Of a stretch of DNA of 64,000 bases, positions 30,141 through 38,447 are shown one piece after another. The translations under genes were made by a program, and so were the position numbers. The DNA comes from Lysobacteraceae bacterium NML93-0399 (lineage in GTDB: Bacteria > Pseudomonadota > Gammaproteobacteria > Xanthomonadales > Xanthomonadaceae): positions 1,612,001 through 1,676,000 of the forward strand of contig NTJI01000001.1 in NCBI GenBank assembly GCA_002307375.1. The letters run 5' to 3'. The notes beneath the pieces are model-generated. The model worked only from the letters and a program-made list of their open reading frames with translations, was not told the origin of the DNA and made no database searches. Positions within the stretch are counted from its first letter, which is position 1; each line of letters starts with the position of its first letter.

Positions 30141-30875
30141 ATGCAGACCTTGAACGACCGTATCGTCCTGATCACCGGTGCCAGCAGCGGCATCGGCGCC
30201 GCCACCGCACGCACGCTCGCCGCCCGTGGCGCCACCGTCGTGCTCGGTGCCCGCCGGGTGGACCGGCTCGACGCCCTCGTCGCAGAGATCACCGCCGCTG
30301 GCGGACGTGCGGAGGCCCGCGCACTCGATGTCGTCTCGCGCGACGACATGCAGGCCTTCGTCGATCACGCTCTCACCGTCCACGGCCGCGTGGACGTGCT
30401 CGTCAACAACGCCGGGGTGATGCCGCTCTCGCCGTTGTCGGCGCGTAAGTTCGACGAATGGGACCGCATGATCGACGTCAACATCCGCGGCGTGTTGCAC
30501 GGCATCGGCGCCGTGTTGCCGGCGATGGAGCGGCAGGGCCACGGTCACGTCGTCAATGTCGCGTCCATCGGCGCCCACCAGGTGTTTCCTACGTCCGCGG
30601 TGTACTGCGCCACCAAGTACGCCGTCTGGGCAGTGTCGGAAGGCCTGCGCCAGGAAACCGACCGCCTGCGCGTCACCGTCGTCAGCCCCGGTACCACCAC
30701 CTCCGAGCTCGCCGACACGATCACCCACGAGGCATCCGCGGAGGGCATGCGCGACTTCCGCCGCGTGACCATCGAACCGGACGCCATCGCGCGTGCGATC
30801 GCCTTCGCCATGGAGCAGCCCGCCGATGTCGACGTCAGCGAGCTGATCGTGCGCCCCGTCGCGAGCCCCTACTGA
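30141..30875 (+). CDS. SDR-family oxidoreductase
   Basis: A 244-aa classical short-chain dehydrogenase. The motifs are GASSGIGAA (about 13-21), NNAGVMPL (about 91-98), the catalytic Ser in NVASIGAHQVFPTSAVYCATK with Y-C-A-T-K, and a C-terminal substrate region. The ARRVDRLDAL stretch after beta-2 suggests NADP use. It is divergent from the LysR gene and its stop overlaps the next ATG (TGATG), so the two downstream genes form an operon. Close relatives in this arrangement reduce small carbonyl compounds; no specific substrate can be assigned. Confidence 0.92.
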   Translation: MQTLNDRIVLITGASSGIGAATARTLAARGATVVLGARRVDRLDALVAEITAAGGRAEARALDVVSRDDMQAFVDHALTVHGRVDVLVNNAGVMPLSPLSARKFDEWDRMIDVNIRGVLHGIGAVLPAMERQGHGHVVNVASIGAHQVFPTSAVYCATKYAVWAVSEGLRQETDRLRVTVVSPGTTTSELADTITHEASAEGMRDFRRVTIEPDAIARAIAFAMEQPADVDVSELIVRPVASPY

Positions 30876-31402
30876 TGGCCGCCTCGCGCAAAACAGCGAT
30901 GCCCACAGGCTTGCCGCGCTGCTGCATGCTCGCCGGCGTGGCCATCGCGATGGGCCTGGCGTTACCGCTGGCGGCGGCGCGTGACGGCGAGGGAGCGACA
31001 TCCGTGCCGGTTCACGACAACGCGGCGCAGGTGCGTGCCGCGTTCGACGGCTGGCGGAACGGGCAGGGCAGCGTGTTCGACCTGCTCGCCGACGATGTCG
31101 TGTGGACCGTGGCTGGCGACAGCCCGGTCTCGGGCACGTATCGCACGAAGCAGGCGTTTCTCGACGAGGCGGTCGCGCCGATCACCGCGCGTCTCGCCAC
31201 GCCGATCGTGCCGCGCGTGACGCGCATCGTCGCCGACGGCGCGCATGTGGTCGTGCTGTGGCAGGGCAGCGCCACGGCGCACGACGGCGCTGTGTATCGC
31301 AACGATTACGCCTGGCATCTGGAACTTGCAGGCGGGCGCATCGTGCGCGCCACGGCCTATCTCGATACCTGGGCACTGGCGCGACTGCTCGACGACGCAT
31401 GA
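30875..31402 (+). CDS. Exported SnoaL/NTF2-like protein
   Basis: A 175-aa protein with an N-terminal hydrophobic signal (LPRCCMLAGVAIAMGLALPLAAA, cleavage near 36) followed by an NTF2/SnoaL-like cone fold (about 50-170: AAFDGWRNGQGSVFDLLADDVVWTVAGDSPVSGTY..). Such domains act as small enzymes or ligand-binding proteins. Translation is coupled to the SDR through a TGATG overlap. The double cysteine before the hydrophobic core is not a proper lipobox. A function in the same pathway as the SDR is inferred from coupling only. Confidence 0.82.
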   Translation: MAASRKTAMPTGLPRCCMLAGVAIAMGLALPLAAARDGEGATSVPVHDNAAQVRAAFDGWRNGQGSVFDLLADDVVWTVAGDSPVSGTYRTKQAFLDEAVAPITARLATPIVPRVTRIVADGAHVVVLWQGSATAHDGAVYRNDYAWHLELAGGRIVRATAYLDTWALARLLDDA

Positions 31403-31432
31403 ACTGACGTGGTCAGTCGCCGGGCCGACGCG

Positions 31433-32008
31433 TCACGCCCCGTGCGCCGGTTCCGGTGACGGGGCAGCCTCCGGCGGCCCCATGCCGCCCCTGCTGTAGC
31501 GCCCCGACCGGTCGAAGCAGCAGGCGCGGCGCTTGCCCGAGGCGAGCATGTCGCAGGCGGTCGCCAGGCGTTTGACGCGCGTGGCGGCCTGCTTGCCCGA
31601 GGTGATCCAGTGGATCCAGTCGCGTCGCTGCGCCGGTGTCAGCGTCTTCCACTGCGCGTGCGCGGCCCCGTGCCCGGCCAGGGCACGGCGGACGTCGACG
31701 GGCACGGCCGGTTCGAGCGTTTCGGCCAGTGGCGTCAGCACCAGCGTCACCGTGTCGCCCGCTGCCACGTCGGCGGCCCGCATCAGGGCCGACGACACCT
31801 TGAACCAGTGACTGCCGGCGCCGTCGGGCTGCAGGGTCGTCCGGAACGGGGCACCGGCCAACGTACCGTCCACCGCGACAAGTCCACGGCTGGGCAGACG
31901 GCCGCTGGCCGCGCCGGACAGCACGGCGAATGCCCACCGCGCCGAGACCGGGATCGCCGGCGTCAGCAGTGTGGTCTCGCAGCGGATCGGGTCGGATGCG
32001 CGCGTCAT
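31433..32008 (-). CDS. YdeI/OmpD-associated family protein (DUF1905 plus bacteriocin-resistance-like domain)
   Basis: A 191-aa protein. The N-terminal half is DUF1905-like (TTLLTPAIPVSARWAFAVL...GSHWFKVSSALMRAADVAAGDTVTLVL). The C-terminal part is the YdeI/OmdA helical motif (LTPAQRRDWIHWITSGKQAATRVKRLATACDMLASGKR). E. coli YdeI-type proteins have been linked to resistance to antimicrobial peptides; the mechanism is unclear. ATG at 32008 is the first Met of the conserved part. The last ~25 residues are low complexity. It converges with the SnoaL-like gene. Confidence 0.78.
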   Translation of the reverse strand: MTRASDPIRCETTLLTPAIPVSARWAFAVLSGAASGRLPSRGLVAVDGTLAGAPFRTTLQPDGAGSHWFKVSSALMRAADVAAGDTVTLVLTPLAETLEPAVPVDVRRALAGHGAAHAQWKTLTPAQRRDWIHWITSGKQAATRVKRLATACDMLASGKRRACCFDRSGRYSRGGMGPPEAAPSPEPAHGA

Positions 32009-32282
32009 GCCGGCGATGCTACGCCTGGCCTGCGTCCACGTGGAATGCGATGACCGCATGCGCGAACGCGCGTGCGCCAGTGATACGGCGGCATGATTTC
32101 AACCGCGACCGTCATCACACCTCTGCACATACAGCTGCGTTTGGCCGCTACTTCGGGCCTGTCGGCGGCGCTTCGCCCGAAAACGCGCGTTACCCTATTC
32201 AGCAGCAGGGCTTGTCGATGCAGCCCCGCGCGAATTTGTCGATCCGGGACGCCGCGCGCGGACGTGAGAGGAGAGGTCCGGC

Positions 32283-34358
32283 ATGCAGGGGTGGGTGGGC
32301 GAGTACGCGTGGGGGCTGGTGGCGCTCTCGTTCGCGGTGGCGGTGAGCGCCTCGTATGCGTCGCTGATCACACTCGGACGCATCCGTGCCGCGCAGACCG
32401 ACGTGGACAGACGCTGGTGGCTGCTGGGCGGCGCGCTGGCGCTGGGCATCGGCATCTGGTCGATGCACTTCATCGGCATGCTGGCCTATCAGCTGCCCAT
32501 TCCGGTCGGCTACGACCCCTGGATCACGGCGCTCTCGTGCGTGATGGCGATCGTCGCCTCGGCATACGCCCTGTGGCTGGTGACGCGCGGACCGCTGACC
32601 ACACGACGCCTGATCGGCGGTGCACTCGTGATCGGCGCCGGTGTGGCGGCGATGCACAGCGTGGGCATGTTGGCGATGCGCATGCAGCCGGCGCTGGAGT
32701 ACCACCGCGGCTGGCTGTTGGCCGCGCTCGGCGTGGCCGTGGTGGCCGCCGGCGTCGCTCTGGCGATCGCCGACCGCATTCGCGAGCACGCGCCGCGTGC
32801 ATGGCTGCACTACACGATGGCCGCGCTGGCGATGGGCAGCGCGATCGCCGGCGCGCACTACACCGCGATGGCCGCGGTCCGCTTCGCCGACGGCTCGGTG
32901 TGCAGCGCGGCGCTGCCCAGCGGCATGAGTCCGGACATGCTCGCGACTCTGGTCGCCGCACTCACCGCCGCCCTGCTGGGCACGGCGATCACCGTCAGTG
33001 CGCTCGACCGCGTGCTCCACGCGCGGACCGGCCGGCTGTCGGCGTCGCTGCGCGAGGCCAATGCGCAGCTCACGCATCTGTCCCAGCACGACGCCCTGAC
33101 CGGACTGCCCAATCGCCGCCTGCTGGTGGCGCAGATGAATGCGATGATCGAGCGCGCGCAGTACGCGCGCACCGCCTTCGCGGTGATCTACATCGACCTG
33201 GACGCATTCAAGGGCATCAACGACAGCTTCGGACACGCAGTGGGCGACATGCTGCTTGCCCGCGTCGGGCGCCTGCTGCGCGCAATGCCGCAGGCCGGCG
33301 GCATCACCGCGCGGCTGGGCGGCGATGAATTCGTGCTGGCGACGCCGGTGCATGGATCGGCGCAGGCGGTCGAAACCGCCGAAGCGGTCCTAAGGCAGTT
33401 GCGCGATGCGCTGGCGCTGGAGGGGCATGCCGATGTGCGTGTGACGGCGAGCATCGGCGTCGCGCTGTATCCCGACGACGGCGCTGTCGCCGACACCCTG
33501 CTGGCCCAGGCCGACGCGGCGATGTATCACAGCAAGCAGTCGGGCCGGAATCTCGTCAGCGTCTACCGGGCCGGAATGGCCGACGACGCGCAGGCGCAGG
33601 TACAGCTGGCATACGAGCTGCGCCGCGCGCTCGAAACCGATGGCCTGGCCCTGCACTACCAACCGCAGATCGACGGCTTCCGCGGTGACTGGGTCGGCGT
33701 GGAAGCGCTGCTGCGCTGGCATCACCCGCAGCTCGGTGCCATCGCGCCGGTGCGGTTCGTCGCCGTGGCCGAACGCATGGGGCTGATCGTCGACCTGGGC
33801 CAATGGGTGCTCGAAACCGCGTGCCGGCAGTACGCGACCTGGCGTGAGGCCGGACTCCGCGTGCCGACGATCTCGGTCAACATCTCGCCGGTGCAGTTCC
33901 GCGGCGATCACTTCGTCGCCCAGGTCGAGGACGCGATGCGCCGCCACGCCATGCCGCGGCATGCGCTGACGCTGGAGATCACCGAATCGATGGCGATGCA
34001 GGAGCCCGACCGGGCAAGCGAGCTGCTCGAGCGCCTCGCCCGTTCGGGCGCGCGGATCTCGATCGACGACTTCGGCACCGGCTATTCCAGTCTGGCCTAC
34101 CTGGCGCAACTGCCCGCGCACGAGCTGAAGATCGACCGACGCTTCGTCGGCCGCATCGAGGATTCGCCGCGCGACCGCGTCATCGTGCAGTCGATCATTC
34201 TGCTCGGCGGACAGCTCGGCCTGGACATCGTCGCCGAGGGCGTGGAATCGGCCGGCCAGGCGCAGATGCTGGTCGACATGGGATGCAGCCGGCTGCAGGG
34301 CTATCACTTCGCGCGTCCTGCGCCTGCGGCCATGCTCACACCGCCGTCGGCGCCTTGA
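32283..34358 (+). CDS. MHYT-GGDEF-EAL cyclic-di-GMP signalling protein
   Basis: A 691-aa inner-membrane protein. Seven hydrophobic helices (residues 1-245) form an MHYT sensor with three metal-binding repeats, SMHFIGM (60-66), AMHSVGM (123-129) and GAHYTAM (190-196), thought in this family to sense O2, CO or NO through copper. A diguanylate cyclase domain follows with an intact GGDEF (346-350) and no RxxD inhibitory site before it. Next comes a phosphodiesterase domain with EAL (474-476) and DDFGTGYSS, both complete. Both activities look possible, so net output cannot be predicted. Similar to MucR/NbdA of Pseudomonas. The 274-bp gap before it shows no other feature. Confidence 0.93.
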   Translation: MQGWVGEYAWGLVALSFAVAVSASYASLITLGRIRAAQTDVDRRWWLLGGALALGIGIWSMHFIGMLAYQLPIPVGYDPWITALSCVMAIVASAYALWLVTRGPLTTRRLIGGALVIGAGVAAMHSVGMLAMRMQPALEYHRGWLLAALGVAVVAAGVALAIADRIREHAPRAWLHYTMAALAMGSAIAGAHYTAMAAVRFADGSVCSAALPSGMSPDMLATLVAALTAALLGTAITVSALDRVLHARTGRLSASLREANAQLTHLSQHDALTGLPNRRLLVAQMNAMIERAQYARTAFAVIYIDLDAFKGINDSFGHAVGDMLLARVGRLLRAMPQAGGITARLGGDEFVLATPVHGSAQAVETAEAVLRQLRDALALEGHADVRVTASIGVALYPDDGAVADTLLAQADAAMYHSKQSGRNLVSVYRAGMADDAQAQVQLAYELRRALETDGLALHYQPQIDGFRGDWVGVEALLRWHHPQLGAIAPVRFVAVAERMGLIVDLGQWVLETACRQYATWREAGLRVPTISVNISPVQFRGDHFVAQVEDAMRRHAMPRHALTLEITESMAMQEPDRASELLERLARSGARISIDDFGTGYSSLAYLAQLPAHELKIDRRFVGRIEDSPRDRVIVQSIILLGGQLGLDIVAEGVESAGQAQMLVDMGCSRLQGYHFARPAPAAMLTPPSAP

Positions 34359-34483
34359 CCGTCCCGGCGCCGCCCACGCCGGCGGCGGAGCCTGGTACTC
34401 GCGCGTCGCACAACGCCGCTTTCATTCGGTCTTTGCGAATGCGCCCACACACTCGCCGCTCCCCGCCAACCGGAGCGTTCCGC

Positions 34484-34942
34484 ATGGGCCTGTTCTCGAA
34501 GATTTCCGATCGCATCTTCGGTCGCAAGAACGCGACTTCCGCCTCGCCGGCCCCGACGCCTGCAGCCCGCAAGCCCGAAGCGGTGATTTTCACCGGCAGC
34601 GCCGATGACCCCAAGGTCTCGCCGCCAGCGCGCAACCCGGCGCCGGCGTCCGCGCAGACCCCGACGCCGACCGTGCCGACCGAACAGGTCGACGTCGAAG
34701 CCGTGCTGGCCGGCATCGCCGCCGAAAAGGACGGTGCAAGCGACTGGCGGCATTCCATCGTCGACCTGCTCAAGCTGCTGGATCTCGACTCCGACCTCGC
34801 CGCGCGCAAGGAACTGGCCGCCGAACTCGACGTGGCCGCCGGCCCGCACGGCAGCGCCGAACAGAACGTCGCCCTGCACAAGGCGGTGATGCGGCGTCTG
34901 GCCGAGAACGGCGGCAAGGTGCCCGACGATCTGAAGGACTGA
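34484..34942 (+). CDS. DUF3597 family protein
   Basis: A 152-aa protein. MGLFSKISDRIFGRK is followed by a Pro/Ala-rich linker (about 20-65) and a conserved C-terminal domain (VDVEAVLAGIAAEK..WRHSIVDLLKLLDLDSDLAARKELAAELDV..NVALHKAVMRRLAENGGKVPDDLKD) that is the DUF3597 signature. Its size and ending fit the family. GGAG at 34472 precedes the ATG. The function of the family is unknown; it is often annotated as a small LysM-like or stress protein without proof. Confidence 0.82.
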   Translation: MGLFSKISDRIFGRKNATSASPAPTPAARKPEAVIFTGSADDPKVSPPARNPAPASAQTPTPTVPTEQVDVEAVLAGIAAEKDGASDWRHSIVDLLKLLDLDSDLAARKELAAELDVAAGPHGSAEQNVALHKAVMRRLAENGGKVPDDLKD

Positions 34943-35064
34943 GCGTCCTCGGCCCGGTGCCCGCAACGGGCGCCGGCGCAGCGCGCGCACGCCTGACGAG
35001 CGCGCGCTGACAGTGAACGATCGACACCGGCGTGCAATCCGCTTGCACACCGGCCCGCGTTACG

Positions 35065-36003
35065 ATGCCGCTTCCCACGCCGCGTCCGCAGACTCCCGAT
35101 GAAGGCCCGCAGTTCCGACGCATCGCCGGTGGCATGAACGAGGCGGCGCGCCCTGCGGAAGGCCGGGACCGGTCCCGGCTCGAACGCCTGCAGCCCTGGA
35201 TCGCCGCGCTCGGCAGCGCGGCGCTGCACGTGCTGTTCGCGTATCTGCTGCTGACCTCGCAACCGATGGTGTTCACGCCGCCGCAGGGTGCTTCGTCCGG
35301 CAGTCCGATGGCCGTGCAGTACATCGGCATCACCCCGCCGCAGCCGGTGACATCCCCCATCCCCAGCCCGCCGCCGCCCACGGTGCCCGCGCGCGCGGCG
35401 CCGGCGCCCTCGCGCGTGCAGACCACGCGGGTCGAAGAACCGGCCGAGCCGGTGCCGCCCGACGAAACCCCGCCCGCCGAAGCCCTCACCGACATTCGCG
35501 AGCCGCGCCCCGCGCCGCAGACCCCGCCCGCACCGCCGCAGCCGGTGCAATCGCAGGCCGCCGCCAGCCCCAATGAGGACCAGCGCCGCAACCGGGTCTG
35601 GGGCCAGCCGCCGGGCATGCTGCCTGAATCCACGGCACCCATCGCATCGGGCTCCGAACGCAGCCCGCGTGTCGGACGGGGCCGAGGCCGCGATTCGATG
35701 TCCGACAAGCCTTCGATGGAGGTCGGTGGCTACCAGGTGGTCTACGACACCACCAGCGAGACCCGCCTGCGCGAATGGCGCGACCAGGGCATCACCGAAC
35801 TGTTCATCCCCCTGCCCGGCACGCGCGATTACATGGTGTGCCCGCTGGAAACGGCCATCCGCCGTGAATCCAGCGACTGCCGCATGCTCGCGCCCGAAGA
35901 CCCGGAGATGGCCAACATCGGCGATGCGCGCGAAGTCATCGGCTTCCACCGTGTCTTTCGCCGCGGCGAAGTGGTCTGGCGCGGGCCGGGGCCGTATCGC
36001 TGA
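35065..36003 (+). CDS. TonB-like proline-rich membrane protein of unknown function
   Basis: A 312-aa protein. After ~45 polar residues comes one transmembrane helix (IAALGSAALHVLFAYLLLTS) and a ~130-residue periplasmic Pro/Ala-rich stretch (PPPPTVPARAAPAPS, EPAEPVPPDETPPAEA), the architecture of TonB/TolA. The C-terminal ~95 residues (VGGYQVVYDTTSETRLREWRDQGITELFIPLPGTRDYMVCPLETAIRRESSDC..) form a distinct domain with two cysteines that is not a canonical TonB C-terminus. ATG at 35065 is chosen over the GTG at 35032. Homologues appear restricted to xanthomonads as far as I recall. Confidence 0.72.
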   Translation: MPLPTPRPQTPDEGPQFRRIAGGMNEAARPAEGRDRSRLERLQPWIAALGSAALHVLFAYLLLTSQPMVFTPPQGASSGSPMAVQYIGITPPQPVTSPIPSPPPPTVPARAAPAPSRVQTTRVEEPAEPVPPDETPPAEALTDIREPRPAPQTPPAPPQPVQSQAAASPNEDQRRNRVWGQPPGMLPESTAPIASGSERSPRVGRGRGRDSMSDKPSMEVGGYQVVYDTTSETRLREWRDQGITELFIPLPGTRDYMVCPLETAIRRESSDCRMLAPEDPEMANIGDAREVIGFHRVFRRGEVVWRGPGPYR

Positions 36004-36057
36004 TCCACGTGCGCGTGAGGCGTGCGAATGCCGCGATCGACAGCCCGATGCATCGCT

Positions 36058-36163
36058 GGACCCGTGCAGATCAGCAGCGCCTCCCGACCGGTCATTCCCG
36101 CGCCGGACCGGTGCAGATCATTGAAGCGTCCTCGCCCGTCATGCCCGCGACTGCGGGAATGAC
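36058..36163. repeat. Short tandem duplication with a GTCAT..ATGAC palindrome
   Basis: Two copies of a ~45-bp segment (36058-36102 and 36105-36149) share GGACC-GTGCAGATCA and (G)TCAT-CCCGCG. The second ends in a palindrome GTCATGCCCGC-GACT-GCGGGAATGAC (36138-36163). The same palindrome type occurs inside recD at 48431-48456. The remainder of the 305-bp gap 36004-36308 shows no gene. Confidence 0.65.
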
Positions 36164-36308
36164 GGAGGGCGGCGCGTTTCCTTGGCGTCCCGCAGCGTGC
36201 CGTCGCGACCGGGCGTCGGGTTCGAGCGCACGCCACTGATCGCTTCACGCCGCAGGCAAACCGCGACGACTACCGTCGAACGCCCACTTTCCCTGCATGG
36301 TGACTGCA

Positions 36309-36395
36309 ATGTTCAAGTTTCTCGGCAAGACCGCCGGCGTCATTTTTCTCATCGGCCTGCTGGTCGTGATCGGTCTGTTGATGCTGATCTTCTGA
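36309..36395 (+). CDS. Small single-pass membrane protein (28 aa)
   Basis: ATG TTC AAG TTT ... ATC TTC TGA encodes 28 residues: MFKFLGKTAG, then an uninterrupted hydrophobic helix VIFLIGLLVVIGLLMLIF to the end. The positively charged start and hydrophobic remainder fit a one-helix inner-membrane protein with the N-terminus inside. GGTGA lies five bases before the ATG. The codons carry mostly synonymous-looking GC3, and the gap on both sides has no other gene. Very similar micro-ORFs are seen next to unrelated genes in xanthomonads. Function unknown. Confidence 0.6.
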   Translation: MFKFLGKTAGVIFLIGLLVVIGLLMLIF

Positions 36396-36637
36396 TCGAT
36401 ATGCACGCGCCGCAGCCCCGACGAAGTCGGGCCACTGCGGCGCCGCGGCGGGTGCGCAACCGCACGCCCGCTCGCGCCGTTGCCGAGCGCCGCGCCGCAC
36501 CGCCGGCCGCAGGCGCAGGCCGTTCGCGCGGCCCGACTCCCGACAGCCGATCACAGCGGCGACTAGGGTCACCCCGGGTATCGATGCCCGATTTGCACGG
36601 CTACCGTCAGCGCTGACTCCCTGCGGATGGATGCACC

Positions 36638-38353
36638 ATGGCGCCCGCCATTGCCCTCGCCGACACCGGCCGCGTCTACAACCTTCCTTCGCAGGCCGCC
36701 GCGCCGCCGCCCCCGCCGGTCGCCAATGGCTTCCGCAGCGGTAATCACGACCTGAGCGCCAGCATCGCCGGCACCGCGCCGGATGCGCGCGACCCGCTGT
36801 TCGCGATGATGGCCAACGGCGCGTACGCGCCCGACAGTCCCGAATACCAGCAGGCTCTTCAGGACGCGGGCTGGACCGCGCTCACACCGCACGCCGATGG
36901 CGTCAGCCTCGCCGACGCGCACGGCAACCGCATCCCGATCGACCCGATGCTGCTCAGCGATGACCGCTCGGGCTTCCACGCCGAGATCTACCAGCACGAG
37001 GACGGCGGCTACGTCGTTGCGTATCGTGGCTCGGAGGTCGGCGGCAAGCCCAGCGAGTACATGGACTGGGTCAACAACGGCCAGCAGGGCCTGGGCATGG
37101 ATTCGGCCCAGTACAGCAGCGCCATCGAACTTGCCAAGCGCGCCGAGCAGGTCTTCGGCGACGGCAACGTCGCGCTGACCGGGCATTCGCTTGGCGGTGG
37201 TCTGGCCAGTGCCGCCTCGCTCGCCACCGGTGCCTCGGCCGTCACATTCAATGCCTCGGGCCTGAGCAACGCCACGCTCGAGAGCCTCGGTTTCAATCCG
37301 AACGCGGTGCGCGACAGCGTCGCCGACAGTGGCCAGGTCCGCCGCTACGCGGTCAACGGCGATCAGCTCACCGGCGCGCAGGAAGACATTCCGCTGCTGC
37401 CCATCATCGGCTCACCGCCCGAGGCCGTCGGGCACGCGCTGCGCATCGATCCGCCGCCGGGCACCGGCTTCGGTGATCTGCACGGCGGTGGCGGCCCGAA
37501 CGCGGTCTACGTCGAAGCCTTCAACCACGCCACGCCCACCGACCCGGCGCTCGGCCCCAGCGGCGGCGACCGGCTTGGCGGACTGGTCGACACCGGCATC
37601 GACACCCTCGGAAACGGCGTCGCCACCGGCCTCGAGACGGTGGGCGATGTCCTGCGCAACGGGCCGGGCGCTACCCCGCAGAGCTGGGTGGTCGGCAGCC
37701 TGCTCAACGGCGCCAGCACTGTCGTCGACCATGGCAGCGGTGCGCTGGGCGACGTCGCCGGCGCGGCCACCGCGTTCGGTACCGACACCCTTGTGGCCGG
37801 CGTCGAGGCCGTGGGCGACCTGCAGTTCAACAACCTGGCCTCGGGCATCCGCGAAGTGGTGGACCTGGGCGGTGATCTGTCCGGCACGTTCTCCGAACTG
37901 AAGGCCGGCGCCGACGACTTCGTTGCCGGCGTGAATGAAGGCCGTGGCGTCGCCGCGACCTACGGTCTGGTGGGTGACGTGGCCGACGTTGGTCTCGGCA
38001 CCGTCGGCGATGTTGTCGACGGCGCGGTCAGCCTGCTCGGCGACGCCGTGCAGAACAACGCCAACGCCACCGGCGGCTTCGTCCGCGATCTCGGCCGCAT
38101 CAGCGGTCTCGAGACTCCGGCCGATGCCGTGGCCGGCTTCGTCGAAGGCACCGGCAGCGTGGTCAGCAACGTGGCCGACGGCATCGGCAATGTGGTCGAC
38201 GTGGCCACCGACAAGCTCGGCGATGGCGTCGAAGCCGTGGCCGACTTCGCCGGCGATGTGGCCCAGAACGTCAGCGACGGCGCGCGCGACTTCGGCCGCG
38301 GCGTGGCCGACGGTGCCGGCAAGGTCGCCGACTTCCTCAACCCGTTCAACTGA
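36638..38353 (+). CDS. Lipase-fold (class 3/Mbeg1-like) protein with repetitive C-terminus, possible secreted effector
   Basis: A 571-aa protein. Residues ~50-290 form an alpha/beta-hydrolase domain with the nucleophile elbow GHSLGGGLASAAS (Ser about 188) and HAEIYQHEDGGYVVAYRGSEV upstream, as in lipase class 3/DUF2974 proteins. Residues ~300-571 are a degenerate repeat of glycine/valine/aspartate units (GLVDTGIDTLGNGVATGLETVGDVL..., VGDVVDGAVSLLGDAV...), probably helical and amphipathic. There is no signal peptide. An ankyrin lipoprotein follows 94 bp downstream, a common effector/immunity layout for phospholipase toxins. No VgrG, PAAR or XVIPCD-type region was recognised, so secretion is speculative. 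Confidence 0.75.
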   Translation: MAPAIALADTGRVYNLPSQAAAPPPPPVANGFRSGNHDLSASIAGTAPDARDPLFAMMANGAYAPDSPEYQQALQDAGWTALTPHADGVSLADAHGNRIPIDPMLLSDDRSGFHAEIYQHEDGGYVVAYRGSEVGGKPSEYMDWVNNGQQGLGMDSAQYSSAIELAKRAEQVFGDGNVALTGHSLGGGLASAASLATGASAVTFNASGLSNATLESLGFNPNAVRDSVADSGQVRRYAVNGDQLTGAQEDIPLLPIIGSPPEAVGHALRIDPPPGTGFGDLHGGGGPNAVYVEAFNHATPTDPALGPSGGDRLGGLVDTGIDTLGNGVATGLETVGDVLRNGPGATPQSWVVGSLLNGASTVVDHGSGALGDVAGAATAFGTDTLVAGVEAVGDLQFNNLASGIREVVDLGGDLSGTFSELKAGADDFVAGVNEGRGVAATYGLVGDVADVGLGTVGDVVDGAVSLLGDAVQNNANATGGFVRDLGRISGLETPADAVAGFVEGTGSVVSNVADGIGNVVDVATDKLGDGVEAVADFAGDVAQNVSDGARDFGRGVADGAGKVADFLNPFN

Positions 38354-38447
38354 GCGCGCACGTGCCTGAGGCGTGTGGTGGCTTGGCCCGACAGGCCGAC
38401 CGGCACCGCGCGCACGATTTAACGCGCGCTGCGGCATGCTGCACACC

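Noticed and set aside
36638..38353. XVIPCD-type C-terminal domain marking a type IV secretion effector of xanthomonads
   Set aside because: The C-terminus is a Gly/Val/Asp repeat without the conserved XVIPCD motifs I would expect; secretion route left open.
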